Origin: Axinella damicornis
Lineage: Eukaryota > Porifera > Demospongiae > Axinellida > Axinellidae
Assembly (NCBI GenBank): GCA_963931865.1
Contig: OZ007517.1
Span: 5,345,707 to 5,409,706, forward strand
Direction: 5' to 3'
Length of the DNA: 64,000 nt
Shown: in pieces, positions 21,001 to 35,727 of the stretch
Position numbering within the stretch: position 1 is the first letter of the stretch
Layout of the letters: every line of letters begins with the position of its first letter
The notes under the pieces: generated by a model
Told to the model about the DNA's origin: nothing
Database searches by the model: none
The model's input: the letters and a program-made list of their open reading frames with translations, nothing else
Made by a program: the position numbers and the translations under genes

Positions 21001-24000
21001 TATACCAGTAAAGAATGCTCCACCGCCATCCTGTATACCAGAAGAGAATGCTCCACTGCCATCGTGTATAAGTACCCAGTGCTGGAGCCGGGGGATGCGC
21101 TATAAGAAGTCTGGTAGGCACTACAGCTGCATGGAAAGAGTAAGTAGAGAAGGACAATGTGAAATGTTGGCCTGAATTAAAAATGGCATGCGAAACGCAA
21201 TGAATATGCATAGAAAAAGGATAGCCACATGTCAACTCACACTGTCTCCAGGCTACGATGTTCCACTCCTACGTGTCCGGAGTAGAGAATGCCCCACCGC
21301 CATCCTGTATACCAGTAGAGAATGCTCAGTCGCCATCCTGTATACCAGAAGAGAATGCTCCACCGCCATCGCGTATACGTACCCAGTGCTGGAGACGGGG
21401 GATGCGCTATAAGAAGTCAGGTAGGCGCTAGAGCTGCGTGGGAAGAGTAAGAAGAGAAGGACAATCTGAAATGTTGGCCTGATTTAAAAATGGAACGCGA
21501 AACGCATTGAATATGCATAGGGAAAGGATAGCCACATGTCAACTCACACTGTCTCCAGGCTACGATGTTCCACTACTACGTCTCCGGAGTAGAGAATGCT
21601 CCACCGCCATCCTGTATACCAGTAGAGAATGCTCCACTGCCATCCTGTATACCAGAAGAGAATGCTCCTCCGCCATCGTGTATACGTACCCAGTGCTAGA
21701 GCCTGGGGATGCGCTATAAGAAGTCTAATAGGCACTACAGCTGCATGGGAAGAGTAAGTAGAGAAGGACAATGTGAAATGTTGGCCTGAATTAAAAATTG
21801 AATGCGAAACGCATTGAATATGCATAGGAAAAGGATAGCCACATGTAAACTCACACTGTCTCCAGGCTACGATGTTCCACTCCTACGTCTCTGGAGTAGA
21901 GAATGCTCCACCGCCATCCTGTATACCAGTAGAGAATGCTCCACCGCCATCCTGTATACCAGAAGAGAATGCTCCACCGCCATCGTGTATACGTACCCAG
22001 TGCTGGAGCCGGGGGATGCGCTACAAGAAGTCTGGCAGGCTGCATGGGAAGAGTAAGTAGAGAAGGACAATGTGAAATGTTGGCCGGAATTAAAAATGGA
22101 ATGCGAAACGCATTGAATATGCATAGGGAAAGGATAGCCACATGTCAACTCACACTGTCTCCAGGCTACGATGTTCCACTCCTACGTCTCCGGAGTAGAG
22201 AATGCTCCACCGCCATCCTGTATACCAGTAGAGAATGCTCCATCGCCATCCTGTATACCAGTAGAGAATGCTCCACCGCCAGCTTGAATACCTCAAGAGA
22301 ATGCTCCACCGCCATCGTGTATACGTACCCGTGCTGGAGCCGGGGGATACGCTATAAGAAGTCTGGCAGGCTGTATGGGAAGAGTAAGTAGAGAAGGACA
22401 ATGTGAAATGTTGGCCGGAATTAAAAATGGAATGCCAAACGCATTGAATATGCATAGGGAAAGAATAGCCACATGTCAACTCACATGTCTCCAGGCTACG
22501 ATGTTCCATTCCTACGTCTCCGGAGTAGAGAATGCTCCACTGCCATCCTGTACACCAGTAGAGAATGCTCCACCGCCTGCCTGAATAACTCAAGAGAATG
22601 CTCCACCACCATCGTGCATACGTACCCAGTGCTGGAGCCGGGGGATGCGCTATAAGAAGTCTGGCAGGCTGCATGGGAAGAGTAAGTAGAGAAGGACAAT
22701 GTGAAATGTTGGCCGGAATTAAAAATGGAATGCGAAACGCATTAAATATGCATAGGGAAAAAATAGCCACATGTCAACTCACACGTCTCCAGGCTACGAT
22801 GTTCCACTCCCACATCTCCAGAGCCACCGCCATCCTGTATACCAGAAGAGAATGCTCCATCGCCATCCTGTATACCAGTAGTAAATGCTCCACCACCATC
22901 GTGTATACGTACCCAGTGCTGGAGCCGGGGGATGCCCTATAAGAAGTCTGGTAGGCACTACAGCTGCGTGGGAAGAGTAAGTAGAGAAGGACAATGTGAA
23001 ATGTTGGCATGAATTAAAAATGGAATGCGAAACGCATTGAATATGCATAGGTAAAGGATAGCCACATGTCAACTCACACTGTCTCCAGGGTACGATGTTC
23101 CACTCCTACGTCTCCGGAGTAGAGAATGCTCCACCGCCATCCTGTATACCAGTAGAGAATGGTCCACCGCCATCCTGTATACCAGAAGAGAATGCTCCAC
23201 CGCCATCGCGTATACGTACCCAGTGCTGAAGCCGGGGATGCGCTATAAGAAGTCTGGTAGGCACTACAGCTCCATGGGAAGAGTAAGCAGAGAAGGACAA
23301 TGTGAAATGTTGGCCTGAATTAAAATCGAATGCGAAACGCATTGAATATGCATAGGGAAAGGATAGTCACATGTCAACTCACACTGTCTCCAGGCTACGA
23401 TGTTCCACTCCTACGTGTACGGAGTAGAGAATGTCCCAACGCCATCCTGTATACCAGCAGAGAATGCTCAGCCGCCATCCTGTATACCAGAAGAGAATTC
23501 TCCACCGCCATCGCCTATACGTACCCAGTGCTGGAGACGGGGGATGCGCTATAAGAAGTCAGGTAGGCGCTAGAGCTGCGTGGGAAGAGTAAGAAGAGAA
23601 GGACAATCTGAAATGTTGGCCTGGATTAAAAATGGAATGAGAAACGCATTGAATATGCATAGGGAAAGGATAGCCACATGTCAACACACACTGTCTCCAG
23701 GGTACGATGTTCCACTCCTACGTCTCCGGAGAAGAGAATGCTCCACCGCCATCCTGTATACCAGAAAAGAATGCTCCACCGCCATCGTGTATACGTACCC
23801 AGTGCTGGAGCCGGGGATGCGCTATAAGAAGTCAGGTAGGCACTACAGCTCCATGGGAAGAGTAAGTAGAGAAGGACAATGTGAAATGTTGGCCTGAATT
23901 AAAATCGAATGCAAAACGCATTGAATATGCATAGGGAAAGGATAGTCACATGTCAACTCACACTGTCTCCAGGCTACGATGTTCCACTCCTACGTCCTCG

Positions 24001-26412
24001 GAGTATAGAATGCCCCACCGCCATCCTGTATACCAGTAGAGAATGCTCAGCCGCCATCCTGTATACCAGAAGAGAATGCTCCACCGCCATCGCGTATACG
24101 TACCCAGTGCTGGAGACGGGGGATGCCCTATAAGAAGTCAGGTAGGCGCCAGAGCTGCGTGGGAAGAGTAAGAAGAGAAGGACAATCTGAAATGTTGGCC
24201 TGAATTAAAAATGAAATGCGAAACGCATTGAATATGCATAGGGAAAGGATAGCCACATGTCAACTCACACTGTCTCCAGGCTACGATGTTCCACTACTAC
24301 GTCTCCGGAGTAGAGAATGCTCCACCGCCATCCTGTATACCAGTAGAGAATGCTCCACCGCCATCCTGTATACCAGAAGAGAATGCTCCACCGCCATCGT
24401 GTATACGTACCCAGTGCTAGAGCCTGGGGATGCGCTATAAGAAGTCTAGTAGGCACTACAGCTGCATGAAAAGAGTAAGTAGAGAAGGACAATGTGAAAT
24501 GTTGGCCTGAATTAAAAATTGAATGCGAAACGCATTGAATATGCATAGGGAAAGGATAGCCACATGTAAACTCACACTGTCTCCAGGCTACGATGTTCCA
24601 CTCCTACGTCTCTGGAGTAGAGAATGCTCCATCGCCATCCTGTATACCAGAAGAGAATGCTCCACCGCCATCGCGTATACGTACCCAGTGCTGGAGACGG
24701 GGGATGCCCTATAAGAAGTCAGGTAGGCGCCAGAGCTGCGTGGGAAGAGTAAGAAAAGAAGGACAATCTGAAATGTTGGCCTGAATTAAAAATGGAATGC
24801 GAAACGCATTGAATATGCATAGGGAAAGGATAGCCACATGTCAACTCACACTGTCTCCAGGCTACGATGTTCCACTACTACGTCTCCGGAGTAGAGAATG
24901 CTCCACCGCCATCCTGTATACCAGTAGAGAATGCTCCACCGCCATCCTGTATACCAGAAGAGAATGCTCCTCCGCCATCGTGTATACGTACCCAGTGCTA
25001 GAGCCTGGGGATGCGCTATAAGAAGTCTAGTAGGCACTACAGCTGCATGAAAAGAGTAAGTAGAGAAGGACAATGTGAAATGTTGGCCTGAATAAAAAAT
25101 TGAATGCGAAACGCATTGAATATGCATAGGGAAAGGATAGCCACATGTAAACTCACACTGTCTCCAGGCTACGATGTTCCACTCCTACGTCTCTGGAGTA
25201 GAGAATGCTCCATCGCCATCCTGTATACCAGAAGAGAATGCTCCACCGCCATCGTGTATACGTACCCAGTGCTGGAGCCGGAGTATGCGCTATAAGAAGT
25301 CTGGCAGGCTGCATGGGAAGAGTAAGTAGAGAAGGACAATGTGAAATGTTGGCCGGAATTAAAAATGGAATGCCAAACGCATTGAATATGCATAGGGAAA
25401 GAATAGCCACATGTCAACTCACACTGTCTCCAGGCTACGATGTTCCACTCCTACGTCTCCAGAGTAGAGAATGCTCCACCGCCATCCTGTATACCAGTAG
25501 AGAATGCTCCACTGCCATCCTGTATACTAGAAGAGATTGCTCCACCGCCATCGTGTATACGTACCCAGTGCTGGAGCCGGGGAAGCGCTATAAGAAGTCT
25601 GGTAAGCACTACAGCTCAATGGGAAGAGTAAGTAAAGAAGGACAATGTGAAATGTTGGCCTGAATTAAAATCGAATGCGAAACGCATTGAATATGCATAG
25701 GGAAAGGATAGTCAAATGTCAACTCACACTGTCTCCAGGCTACAATGTTCCACTCCTACGTCCTCGGAGTAGAGAATGCCCCACCGCCATCCTGTATACC
25801 AGTAAAGAATGCTCCACCGCCATCCTGTATACCAGAAGAGAATGTTCCACCGCCAACGTGAATACGTACCCAGTGCTGGAGCCGGGGGATGCGCTATAAA
25901 AAGTCTGATAGGCACTAAGCTGCATGGGAAGAGTAAGTAGAGAAGGACAATGTGAAATGTTGGCCGGAATTAAAAATGGAATGCGAAACGCAATGAATAT
26001 GCATAGGAAAAGGATAGCCACATGTCAACTCACACTGTCTCCAGGCTACGATGTTCCACTCCTACGTCTCCGGAGTAGAGAATGCCCCACCTCCATCCTG
26101 TATACCAGTAGAGAATGCTCCACTCACTGTACGTAAGGCATGGGTCGAAATAGGCCCGCCCGCACCAACGCGCGCCACCAATATTGCAGCACGCGGCGTA
26201 CTCAGCGCATGACTGTCATGTGACCGTTGAACAAACGAGTGTTGTGTGTTGTCTCGCGGGCCAGACTCTCACACGGGCAGGACAGAGCTCTGACAGTAGG
26301 CAGACGTTCGAGGCAACTCCGAACAGATGGTAAGTCATAGTATGCTATCTTGGGAGCGAATTTAATGGCGTAGCAGGACTGTTAAACACTTACCATGTGA
26401 CGTGTTGAGTGT

Positions 26413-26487
26413 AGCTAGCTACTAGTCTCGGTACCGAGACTATGTAGCTAGCTAGCTACTAGTCTCGGTACCGAGACTATGTAGCTA
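26413..26487. repeat. Duplicated 18-bp perfect palindrome
   Basis: agtctcggtaccgagact occurs twice, about 37 bp apart, within the repeated phrase gctagctactagtctcggtaccgagactatgtagct. Could be a protein-binding palindrome or a by-product of slippage. Confidence 0.8.
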
Positions 26488-26605
26488 CGTACTACGTTCA
26501 GCAAGCTTTGTGTGTAACCTCACTCACTGCATGCAAGTCTTGGCCTGAGATGAATGTAGGAGTGCTGTGTTGGTGTCACACTACAATTATCTCTCCTCTT
26601 TGCAG

Positions 26606-26824
26606 CTGTATGCCCAAAGAATTATCAAGACTCCTGTCACACAGCCTTATAACTGTATTATAATCATGCTATTACGATTGTACATTATGTGCATTGCTTG
26701 TTGCGATCAATGTAGTGTCTTATATCGAGTACCATGCAGCTGCCTGATCTTAAGTGGTGTAGACTCCGCCCACAATAACTATTTTGAGGGTGTGCCCAGC
26801 AGTTTTCACGTGACTGTCATTTGA
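26606..26824 (+). CDS. Candidate second exon inside the array insert
   Basis: Follows a strong acceptor tctctcctctttgcag. If joined in phase 0 to the ATG at 26,327-26,329 (directly followed by gtaagt), the frame reads M-LYAQRIIKTPVTQPYNCII and stays open to the stop at 26,824. The tail is Cys- and hydrophobic-rich and may be intron read-through. No family recognised. Confidence 0.35.
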   Translation: MYAQRIIKTPVTQPYNCIIIMLLRLYIMCIACCDQCSVLYRVPCSCLILSGVDSAHNNYFEGVPSSFHVTVI

Positions 26825-26903
26825 TAATGGCCGCATAGAGACAGTGGTAGAGCGTTACCGATTATACGCAAAACTTCCCGAGTAGCTAGTGAGTTTCTGT
26901 GTA

Positions 26904-26981
26904 CCATGAAGGTCTTAGCTTGTGTAGCTCTATTAGTCTACCGCGTAGATTTCTCGTTCATGGATGCTGAAGTTCGTTATT
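26904..26981 (+). CDS. Short frame with signal-peptide-like start
   Basis: ATG at 26,906 in gtgtaccATGAAG reads MKVLACVALLVYRVDFSFMD to a stop after 25 codons. The K-V-L-A-hydrophobic start resembles a signal-peptide exon. No clear donor. Low weight. Confidence 0.2.
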
Positions 26982-29900
26982 GACGGTTGAAGTTCTACCT
27001 GGGGTGGCCAACTCACGCCTGGCTGGCTTGGTTAGGTATGTTCCTGAGCGAGCTAGGCTAATCTACGCGTCCAAAAGATAGAACCAAGTGAGTCTTTCAA
27101 TATGCAACCTTAAAAGTTAGAGTTCGTGATGTGTACGTTTTGCGTATCTTGGGCCAAAAACTTGGCTGGGTGTGGCTCAACTTGTGGCGTCCTCCTTGCT
27201 CACGTGAGCGCTATCCCAGAGAAATTATATAATTTTCATGAAGACTAGACATACTTCTACCCATAAAATATGTTTGGTTTTGATACAGTCTAACTTATTA
27301 AAGAAATTGCTAAAAGAATATAGCATATCACTTTTCACCAGAAATTGGCCTGACCCAGGCCTTACATACAGTGAGCACTGTCATCCTGTATACCAGAAGA
27401 GAATGTTCCCCGCCATCGTGTATACGTACCCAGTGCTGGAGCCGGGGGATGCGCTATAAGAAGTCTGGTAGGCACTACAGCTGCATGGGAAGAGTAAGTA
27501 GAGTAGGACAATGTGAAATGTTGGCCTGAACTAAAAATCGAATACGAAACGCATTGAATATGCATAGGGAAAGGATAGCCACATGTCAACTCACACTGTC
27601 TCCAGGCTACGATGTTCCACTCCTACGTCTCCGAAGTAGAGAATGCTCAACCGCCATCCTGTATACCAGTAGAGAATGCTCCACCGCCATCCTGTATACC
27701 AGAAGAGAAAGCTATACCGCCATCCTACATACCAGTAGAGAATGCTCCACCGCCATCCTGTATACCAGAAGAGAATGCTTCACCGCCATCGCGTATATGT
27801 ACCCAGTGCTGGAGCCGGGGGATGCGCTATAAGAAGACTGGTAGGCACTAAAGCTGCATGGGAAGAGTAAGAAGAGAAGGACAATGTGAAATGTGACCTG
27901 AATTAAAAATGGAATGCGAAACGCATTGAATATGCATAGGGAAAGGATAGCCACATGTCAACTCACACTGTCTCCAGGCTACGATGTTCCACTCTTACGT
28001 CTCCGGAGTAGAGAATGCTCCACCGCCATCCTGTATACCAGTAAAGAATGCTCCACCCCCATCCTGTATACCAGTAGAGAATGCTCCACCGCCATCTGTA
28101 TACAAGAAGAGAATGCTCCACCGACATTGTGTATTCGTACCCAGTGCTGGAGCCGGGGGATGCGCTATAAGAAGTCTGGAAGGCACTACAGCTGCATGGG
28201 AAGAGTAAGTAGAAAAGGACAATGTGAAATGTTGGCCTGAATTAAAAATCGAATGCGAAACGCATTGAATGTGCATAGGGAAAGGATAGCCTCATGTCAA
28301 CTCACACTGTCTACAGGCTGCGATGTTCCACTCCTACGTCTCCGGAGTAGAGAATGCTCCATCGCTATCCTGTACACCAGTAGAGAATTCTCCACCGCCA
28401 TCTTGCATACCAGAAGAGAATGCTCCACCGCCATCGTGTATACGTACCCAGTGCTGGAGCCGGGGGATGCGCTATAAGAAGTCTGGCAGGCTGCATGGGA
28501 AGAGTAAGTAGAGAAGGACAATGTGAAATGTTGGCCGGAATTAAAAATGGAATGCGAAACGCATTAAATATGCATAGGGAAAGAATAGCCACATGTCAAC
28601 TCACATGTCTCCAGGCTACGATGTTCCACTCCCACGTCTCCAGAGCCACCGCCATCCTGTATACCAGTAGAGAATGCTCCATCGCCATCCTGTATACCAG
28701 TAGTAAATGCTCCACCACCATCGTGTATACGTACCCAGTGCTGGAGCCGGGGGATGCCCTATAAGAAGTCTGGTAGCCACTACAGCTGCGTGGGAAGAGT
28801 AAGTAGAGAAGGACAATGTGAAATGTTGGCATGAATTAAAAATGGAATGCGAAACGCATTGAATATGCATAGGGAAAGGATAGCCACATGTCATCTCACA
28901 CTGTCTCCAGGGTACGATGTTCCACTCCTACGTCTCCGGAGTGGAGAATGCTCCACCGCCATCCTGTATACCAGTAGAGAATGGTTCACCGCCATCCTGT
29001 ATACCAGAAGAGAATGCTCCACCGCCATCGCGTATACGTACCCAGTGCTGGAGCCGGGGATGCGCTATAAGAAGTCTGGTAGGCACTACAGCTCCATGGG
29101 AAGAGTAAGCAGAGAAGGACAATGTGAAATGTTGGCCTGAATTAAAATCGAATGCGAAACGCATTGAATATGCATAGGGAAAGGATAGTCACATGTCAAC
29201 TCACACTGTCTCCAGGCTACGATGTTCCACTCATACGTCTCCGGAGTAGAGAATGCCCCACCGCCATCCTGTATACCAGTAGAGAATGCTCAGCCGCCAT
29301 CCTGTATACCAGAAGAGAATGCTACACCGCCATCGCGTATACGTACCCAGTGCTGGAGACGGGGGATGCGCTATAAGAAGTCAGGTAGGCGCTAGAGCTG
29401 CGTGGGAAGAGTAAGAAAAGAAGGACAATCTGAAATGTTGGCCTGAATTAAGAATTGAATGCGAAACGCATTGAATATGCATAGGGAAAGGATAGCCACA
29501 TGTCAACTCACACTGTCTCCAGGCTACGATGTTCCACTCCTACGTCTCTGGAGTAGAGAATGCTCCACCGCCATCCTGTATACCAGTAGAGAATGCTCCA
29601 CCGCCATCCTGTATACCAGAAGAGAATGCTCCACCGCCATCGTGTATACGTACCCAGTGCTGGAGCCGGGGGATGCGCTATAAGAAGTCTGGCAGGCTGC
29701 ATGGGAAGAGTAAGTAGAGAAGGACAATGTGAAATGTTGGCATGAATTAAAAATGGAATGCAAAACGCATTGAATATGCATAGGGAAAGGATAGCCACAT
29801 GTAAACTCACACTGTCTCCAGGGTACGCCGTTCCACTCCTACGTCTCCGGAGTAGAGAATGCTCCACCGCCATCCTGTATACCAGTAGAGAATGCTCCAC

Positions 29901-30817
29901 TGCCATCCTGTATACTAGAAGAGATTGCTCCACCGCCATCGTGTATACGTACCCAGTGCTGGAGCCGGGGAAGCGCTATAAGTAGTCTGGTAAGCACTAC
30001 AGCTCAATGGGAAGAGTAAGTAAAGAAGGACAATGTGAAATGTTGGCCTGAATTAAAATCGAATGCGAAACGCATTGAATATGCATAGGGAAAGGATAGT
30101 CAAATGTCAACTCACACTGTCTCCAGGCTACAATGTTCCACTCCTACGTCCTCGGAGTAGAGAATGCCCTACCGCCATCCTGTATACCAGTAAAGAATGC
30201 TCCACCGCCATCCTGTATACCAGAAGAGAATGTTCCACCGCCAACGTGAATACGTACCCAGTGCTGGAGCCGGGGGATGCGCTATAAAAAGTCTGATAGG
30301 CACTAAGCTGCATGGGAAGAGTAAGTAGAGAAGGACAATGTGAAATGTTGGCCGGAATTAAAAATGGAATGCGAAACGCAATGAATATGCATAGGAAAAG
30401 GATAGCCACATGTCAACTCACACTGTCTCCAGGCTACGATGTTCCACTCCTACGTCTCCGGAGTAGAGAATGCCCCACCTCCATCCTGTATACCAGTAGA
30501 GAATGCTGAATGTTCCCCGCCATCGTGTATACGTACCCAGTGCTGGAGCCGGGGGATGCGCTATAAGAAGTCTGGTAGGCACTACAGCTGCATGGGAAGA
30601 GTAAGTAGAGTAGGACAATGTGAAATGTTGGCCTGAACTAAAAATCGAATACGAAACGCATTGAATATGCATAGGGAAAGGAGAGCCACATGTCAACTCA
30701 CACTGTCTCCAGGCTACGATGTTCCACTCCTACGTCTCCGAAGTAGAGAATGCTGAACCGCCATCCTGTATACCAGTAGAGAATGCTCCACCGCCATCCT
30801 GTATACCAAAAGAGAAA

Positions 30818-32030
30818 GCTATACCGCCATCCTACATACCAGTAGAGAATGCTCCACCGCCATCCTGTATACCAGAAGAGAATGCTTCACCGCCATCGCG
30901 TATATGTACCCAGTGCTGGAGCCGGGGGATGCGCTATAAGAAGACTGGTAGGCACTAAAGCTGCATGGGAAGAGTAAGAAGAGAAGGACAATGTGAAATG
31001 TGACCTGAATTAAAAATGGAATGCGAAACGCATTGAATATGCATAGGGAAAGGATAGCCACATGTCAACTCACACTGTCTCCAGGCTACAATGTTCCACT
31101 CTTACGTCTCCGGAGTAGAGAATGCTCCACCGCCATCCTGTATACCAGTAAAGAATGCTCCACCCCCATCCTGTATACCAGTAGAGAATGCTCCACCGCC
31201 ATCTGTATACAAGAAGAGAAAGCTATACCGCCATCCTACATACCAGTAGAGAATGCTCCACCGCCATCCTGTATACCAGAAGAGAATGCTTCACCGCCAT
31301 CGCGTATATGTACCCAGTGCTGGAGCCGGGGGATGCGCTATAAGAAGACTGGTAGGCACTAAAGCTGCATGGGAAGAGTAAGAAGAGAAGGACAATGTGA
31401 AATGTGACCTGAATTAAAAATGGAATGCGAAACGCATTGAATATGCATAGGGAAAGGATAGCCACATGTCAACTCACACTGTCTCCAGGCTACGATGTTC
31501 CACTCTTACGTCTCCGGAGTAGAGAATGCTCCACCGCCATCCTGTATACCAGTAAAGAATGCTCCACCCCCATCCTGTATACCAGTAGAGAATGCTCCAC
31601 CGCCATCTGTATACAAGAAGAGAAAGCTATACCGCCATCCTACATACCAGTAGAGAATGCTCCACCGCCATCCTGTATACCAGAAGAGAATGCTTCACCG
31701 CCATCGCGTATATGTACCCAGTGCTGGAGCCGGGGGATGCGCTATAAGAAGACTGGTAGGCACTAAAGCTGCATGGGAAGAGTAAGAAGAGAAGGACAAT
31801 GTGAAATGTGACCTGAATTAAAAATGGAATGCGAAACGCATTGAATATGCATAGGGAAAGGATAGCCACATGTCAACTCACACTGTCTCCAGGCTACGAT
31901 GTTCCACTCTTACGTCTCCGGAGTAGAGAATGCTCCACCGCCATCCTGTATACCAGTAAAGAATGCTCCACCCCCATCCTGTATACCAGTAGAGAATGCT
32001 CCACCGCCATCTGTATACAAGAAGAGAATG
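30818..32030. repeat. Higher-order repeat, 404-bp unit x3
   Basis: Three almost identical consecutive 404-bp units (landmark positions 30,819, 31,223, 31,627). Each fuses an extended exon part with extra 33-bp subrepeats (including the variant gaaagctataccgccatcctacatacc) to the usual intron part. Their near-identity, compared with neighbours, shows the most recent amplification in the array. Confidence 0.93.
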
Positions 32031-35000
32031 CTCCACCGACATCGTGTATTCGTACCCAGTGCTGGAGCCGGGGGATGCGCTATAAGAAGTCTGGAAGGCA
32101 CTACAGCTGCATGGGAAGAGTAAGTAGAGAAGGACAATGTGAAATGTTGGCCTGAATTAAAAATCGAATGCGAAACGCATTGAATGTGCATAGGGAAAGG
32201 ATAGCCTCATGTCAACTCACACTGTCTACAGGCTGCGATGTTCCACTCCTACGTCTCCGGAGTAGAGAATGCTCCATCGCTATCCTGTACACCAGTAGAG
32301 AATTCTCCACCGCCATCTTGCATACCAGAAGAGAATGCTCCACCGCCATCGTGTATACGTACCCAGTGCTGGAGCCGGGGGATGCGCTATAAGAAGTCTG
32401 GTAGGCACCACAGCTGCATGGGAAGAGTAAGTAGAGAAGGACAATGTGAAATGTTGGCCTGAACTAAAAATCAAATACGAAACGCATTGAATTTGCATAG
32501 GGAAAGGATAGCCACATGTCAACTCACACTGTCTCCAGGCTACGATGTTCCACTCCTACGTCTCCGAAGTAGAGAATGCTCAACCGCCATCCTGTATACC
32601 AGTAGAGAATGCTCCATCGCCATCCTGTATACCAGAAGAGAATGCTCCACGCCATCATGTATACGTACCCAGTGCTGCAGCCTGGGGATGCGCTATAAGA
32701 AGTCTGGTAGGCACTACAGCTGCATGGGAAGAGTAAGTAGAGAAGGACAATGTGAAATGTTGGCCTGAATTAAAATCGAATGCGAAACGCATTGAATATG
32801 CATAGGGAAAGGATAGCCACATGTCAACTCACACTGTCTCCAGGCTACGATGTTCCACTCCTACATCTCCGGAGTAGAGAATGCTCCACCGCCTTCCTGT
32901 ATACCAGTAGAGAATGCTCCACCGCAATCCTGTATACAAGAACAGAGAATGCTCCACCGCCATCGTGTATATGTACCCAGTGCTGGAGCCGGTGGATGCA
33001 CTATAAGAAGTCTGGTAGGTACTACAGTTCCATGGGAAGAGTAAGTAGAGAAGGACAATTGACCTGAATTAAAAATCGAATGCGAAACGCATTGCATATG
33101 CGTAGGGAAAGGATAGCCACATGTCAACTCACATTGTCTCCAGGTTACGATGTTCCACTACTACGTCTCCAGAGTAGACTGTGCTCCACCGGCATCCTGT
33201 ATACCAGTAGAGAATGCTCCACCGCCAGCCCGTATACCAGAAGAGAATGCTCCACCACCCTCGTGTATACGTACCCAGTGCTGGAGCCGGGGGAAGCGCT
33301 ATAAGAAGTCCGGTAGGCACTCCAGGTGCATGGGAAGAGTAAGTAGGATAGGACAATGTGAAATGTTGGCCTGAATTAATAATGGAATGCGAAAAGCATT
33401 GAATATGCATAGGGAAAGGATAGCAACATGTCAACTCACACTGTCTCCAGGCTACGATGTTCCACTCCTACGTCTCCGGAGTAGAGAATGCTCCACCGCC
33501 ATCCTGTATATCAGTAGAGAATGCTATACCGCCATCCTACATACCAGTAGAGAATGCTCCACCGCCTCCCTGTATACCAGAAGAGAATGCTTCACCGCCA
33601 TCGCGTATATGTACCCAGTGCTGGAGCCGGGGGATGGGCTATAAGAAGACTGGTAGGCACTAAAGCTGCATGGGAAGAGTAAGAAGAGAAGGACAATGTG
33701 AAATGTGGCCTGAATTAAAAATGGAATGAGAAACGCATTGAATATGCATAGGGAAAGGATAGCCACATGTCAACTCACACTGTCTCCAGGCTACGATGTT
33801 CCACTCTTACGTCTCCGGAGTAGAGAATGCTCCACCGCCATCCTGTATACCAGTAAAGAATGCTCCACCCCCATCCTGTATACCAGTAGAGAATGCTCCA
33901 CCGCCATCTGTATACAAGAAGAGAATGCTCCACCGACATCGTGTATTCGTACCCAGTGCTGGAGCCGGGGGATGCGCTATAAGAAGTCTGGTAGGCACTA
34001 CAGCTGCATGGGAAGAGTAAGTAGAGAAGGACATTGTGAAATGTTGGCATGAATTAAAAATCGAATGCGAAACGCATTGAATGTGCATAGGGAAAGGATA
34101 GTCTCATGTCAACTCACACTGTCTACAGGCTGCGATGTTCCACTCCTACGTCTCCGGAGTAGAGAATGCTCCATCGCTATCCTGTACACCAGTAGAGAAT
34201 GCTCCACCGCCATCTTGCATACCAGAAGAGAATGCTCCACCGCCATCGTGTATACGTACCCAGTGCTTGAGCCGGGGGATGTGCTATAAGAAGTCTGGTA
34301 GGCACTACAGCTCCATGGGAAGAGTAAGCAGAAAAGGACAATGTGAAATGTTGGCCTGAATTAAAAATCGAATGCGAAACACATTGAATATGCATAGGGA
34401 AAGGATAGCCACATGTCAACTCACACTGTCTCCAGGCTACGATGTTCCACTCCTACGTCTCCGGAGTAGAGAATGCTCCACCGCCATCCTGTATACCAGT
34501 AGAGAATGCTATACCGCCATCCTACATACCAGTAGAGAATGCTCCACCGCCTTCCTGTATACCAGAAGAGAATGCTTCACCGCCATCGCGTATATGTACC
34601 CAGTGCTGGAGCCGGGGGATGCGCTATAAGAAGACTGGTAGGCACTAAAGCTGCATGGGAAGAGTAAGAAGAGAAGGACAATGTGAAATGTGGCCTGAAT
34701 TAAAAATGGAATGAGAAACGCATTGAATATGCATAGGGAAAGGATAGCCACATGTCAACTCACACTGTGTCCAGGCTACGATGTTCCACTCTTACGTCTC
34801 CGGAGTAGAGAATGCTCCACCGCCATCCTGTATACCAGTAAAGAATGCTCCACCCCCATCCTGTATACCAGTAGAGAATGCTCCACCGCCATCTGTATAC
34901 AAGAAGAGAATGCTCCACCGACATCGTGTATTCGTACCCAGTGCTGGAACCGGGGGATGCGCTATAAGAAGTCTGGTAGGCACTACAGCTGCATGGGAAG

Positions 35001-35727
35001 AGTAAGTAGAGAAGGACAATGTGAAATGTTGGCCTGAATTAAAAATCGAATGCGAAACGCATTGAATGTGCATAGGGAAAGGATAGCCTCATGTCTACTC
35101 ACACTGTCTACAGGCTGCGATGTTCCACTCCTACGTCTCCGGAGTAGAGAATGCTCCATCGCTATCCTGTACACCAGTAGAGAATGCTCCACCGCCATCT
35201 TGCATACCAGAAGAGAATGCTCCACCGCCATCGTGTATACGTACCCAGTGCTGGAGCCGGGGGATGTGCTATAAGAAGTCTGGTAGGCACTACAGCTCCA
35301 TGGGAAGAGTAAGCAGAAAAGGACAATGTGAAATGTTGGCCTGAATTAAAAATCGAATGCGAAACGCATTGAATGTGCATAGGGAAAGGATAGCCTCATG
35401 TCTACTCACATTGTCTACAGGCTGCGATGTTCCACTCCTACGTCTCCGGAGTAGAGATTGCTCCACCGCCTTCCTGTATACCAGTAGAGAATGCTCCACC
35501 GCCATCCTGCATACCAGAAGAGAATGCTCCACCGCCATCGTGTATACGTACCCAGCGCTGGAGCCGGGGGATGCGCTATAAGAAGTCTGGTAGGGACTAC
35601 AGCTGCATGGGAAGAGTAAGTAGAGAAGGACAATGTGAAATGTTGGCCTGAATTAAATATGGAATGCGAAACGCATTGAATATGCATAGGGAGAGGATAG
35701 CCACATGTCAACTCACACTGTCTCCAG

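Larger units (their letters stand above)
26127..27372 (+). mobile_element. 1.24-kb insert in the array with inverted ends
   Basis: Left end cactgtacgtaaggcatggg; right end is the reverse complement of cactgtatgtaaggcctggg (2 differences in 22). The insert splits a unit between gctcca and ctgtcatcctg. It contains no array sequence. Its left half looks like a gene start: CpG-rich DNA, then acagATG|gtaagt at 26,327-26,335. A paralogous array segment at 30.5 kb lacks it. Confidence 0.75.
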
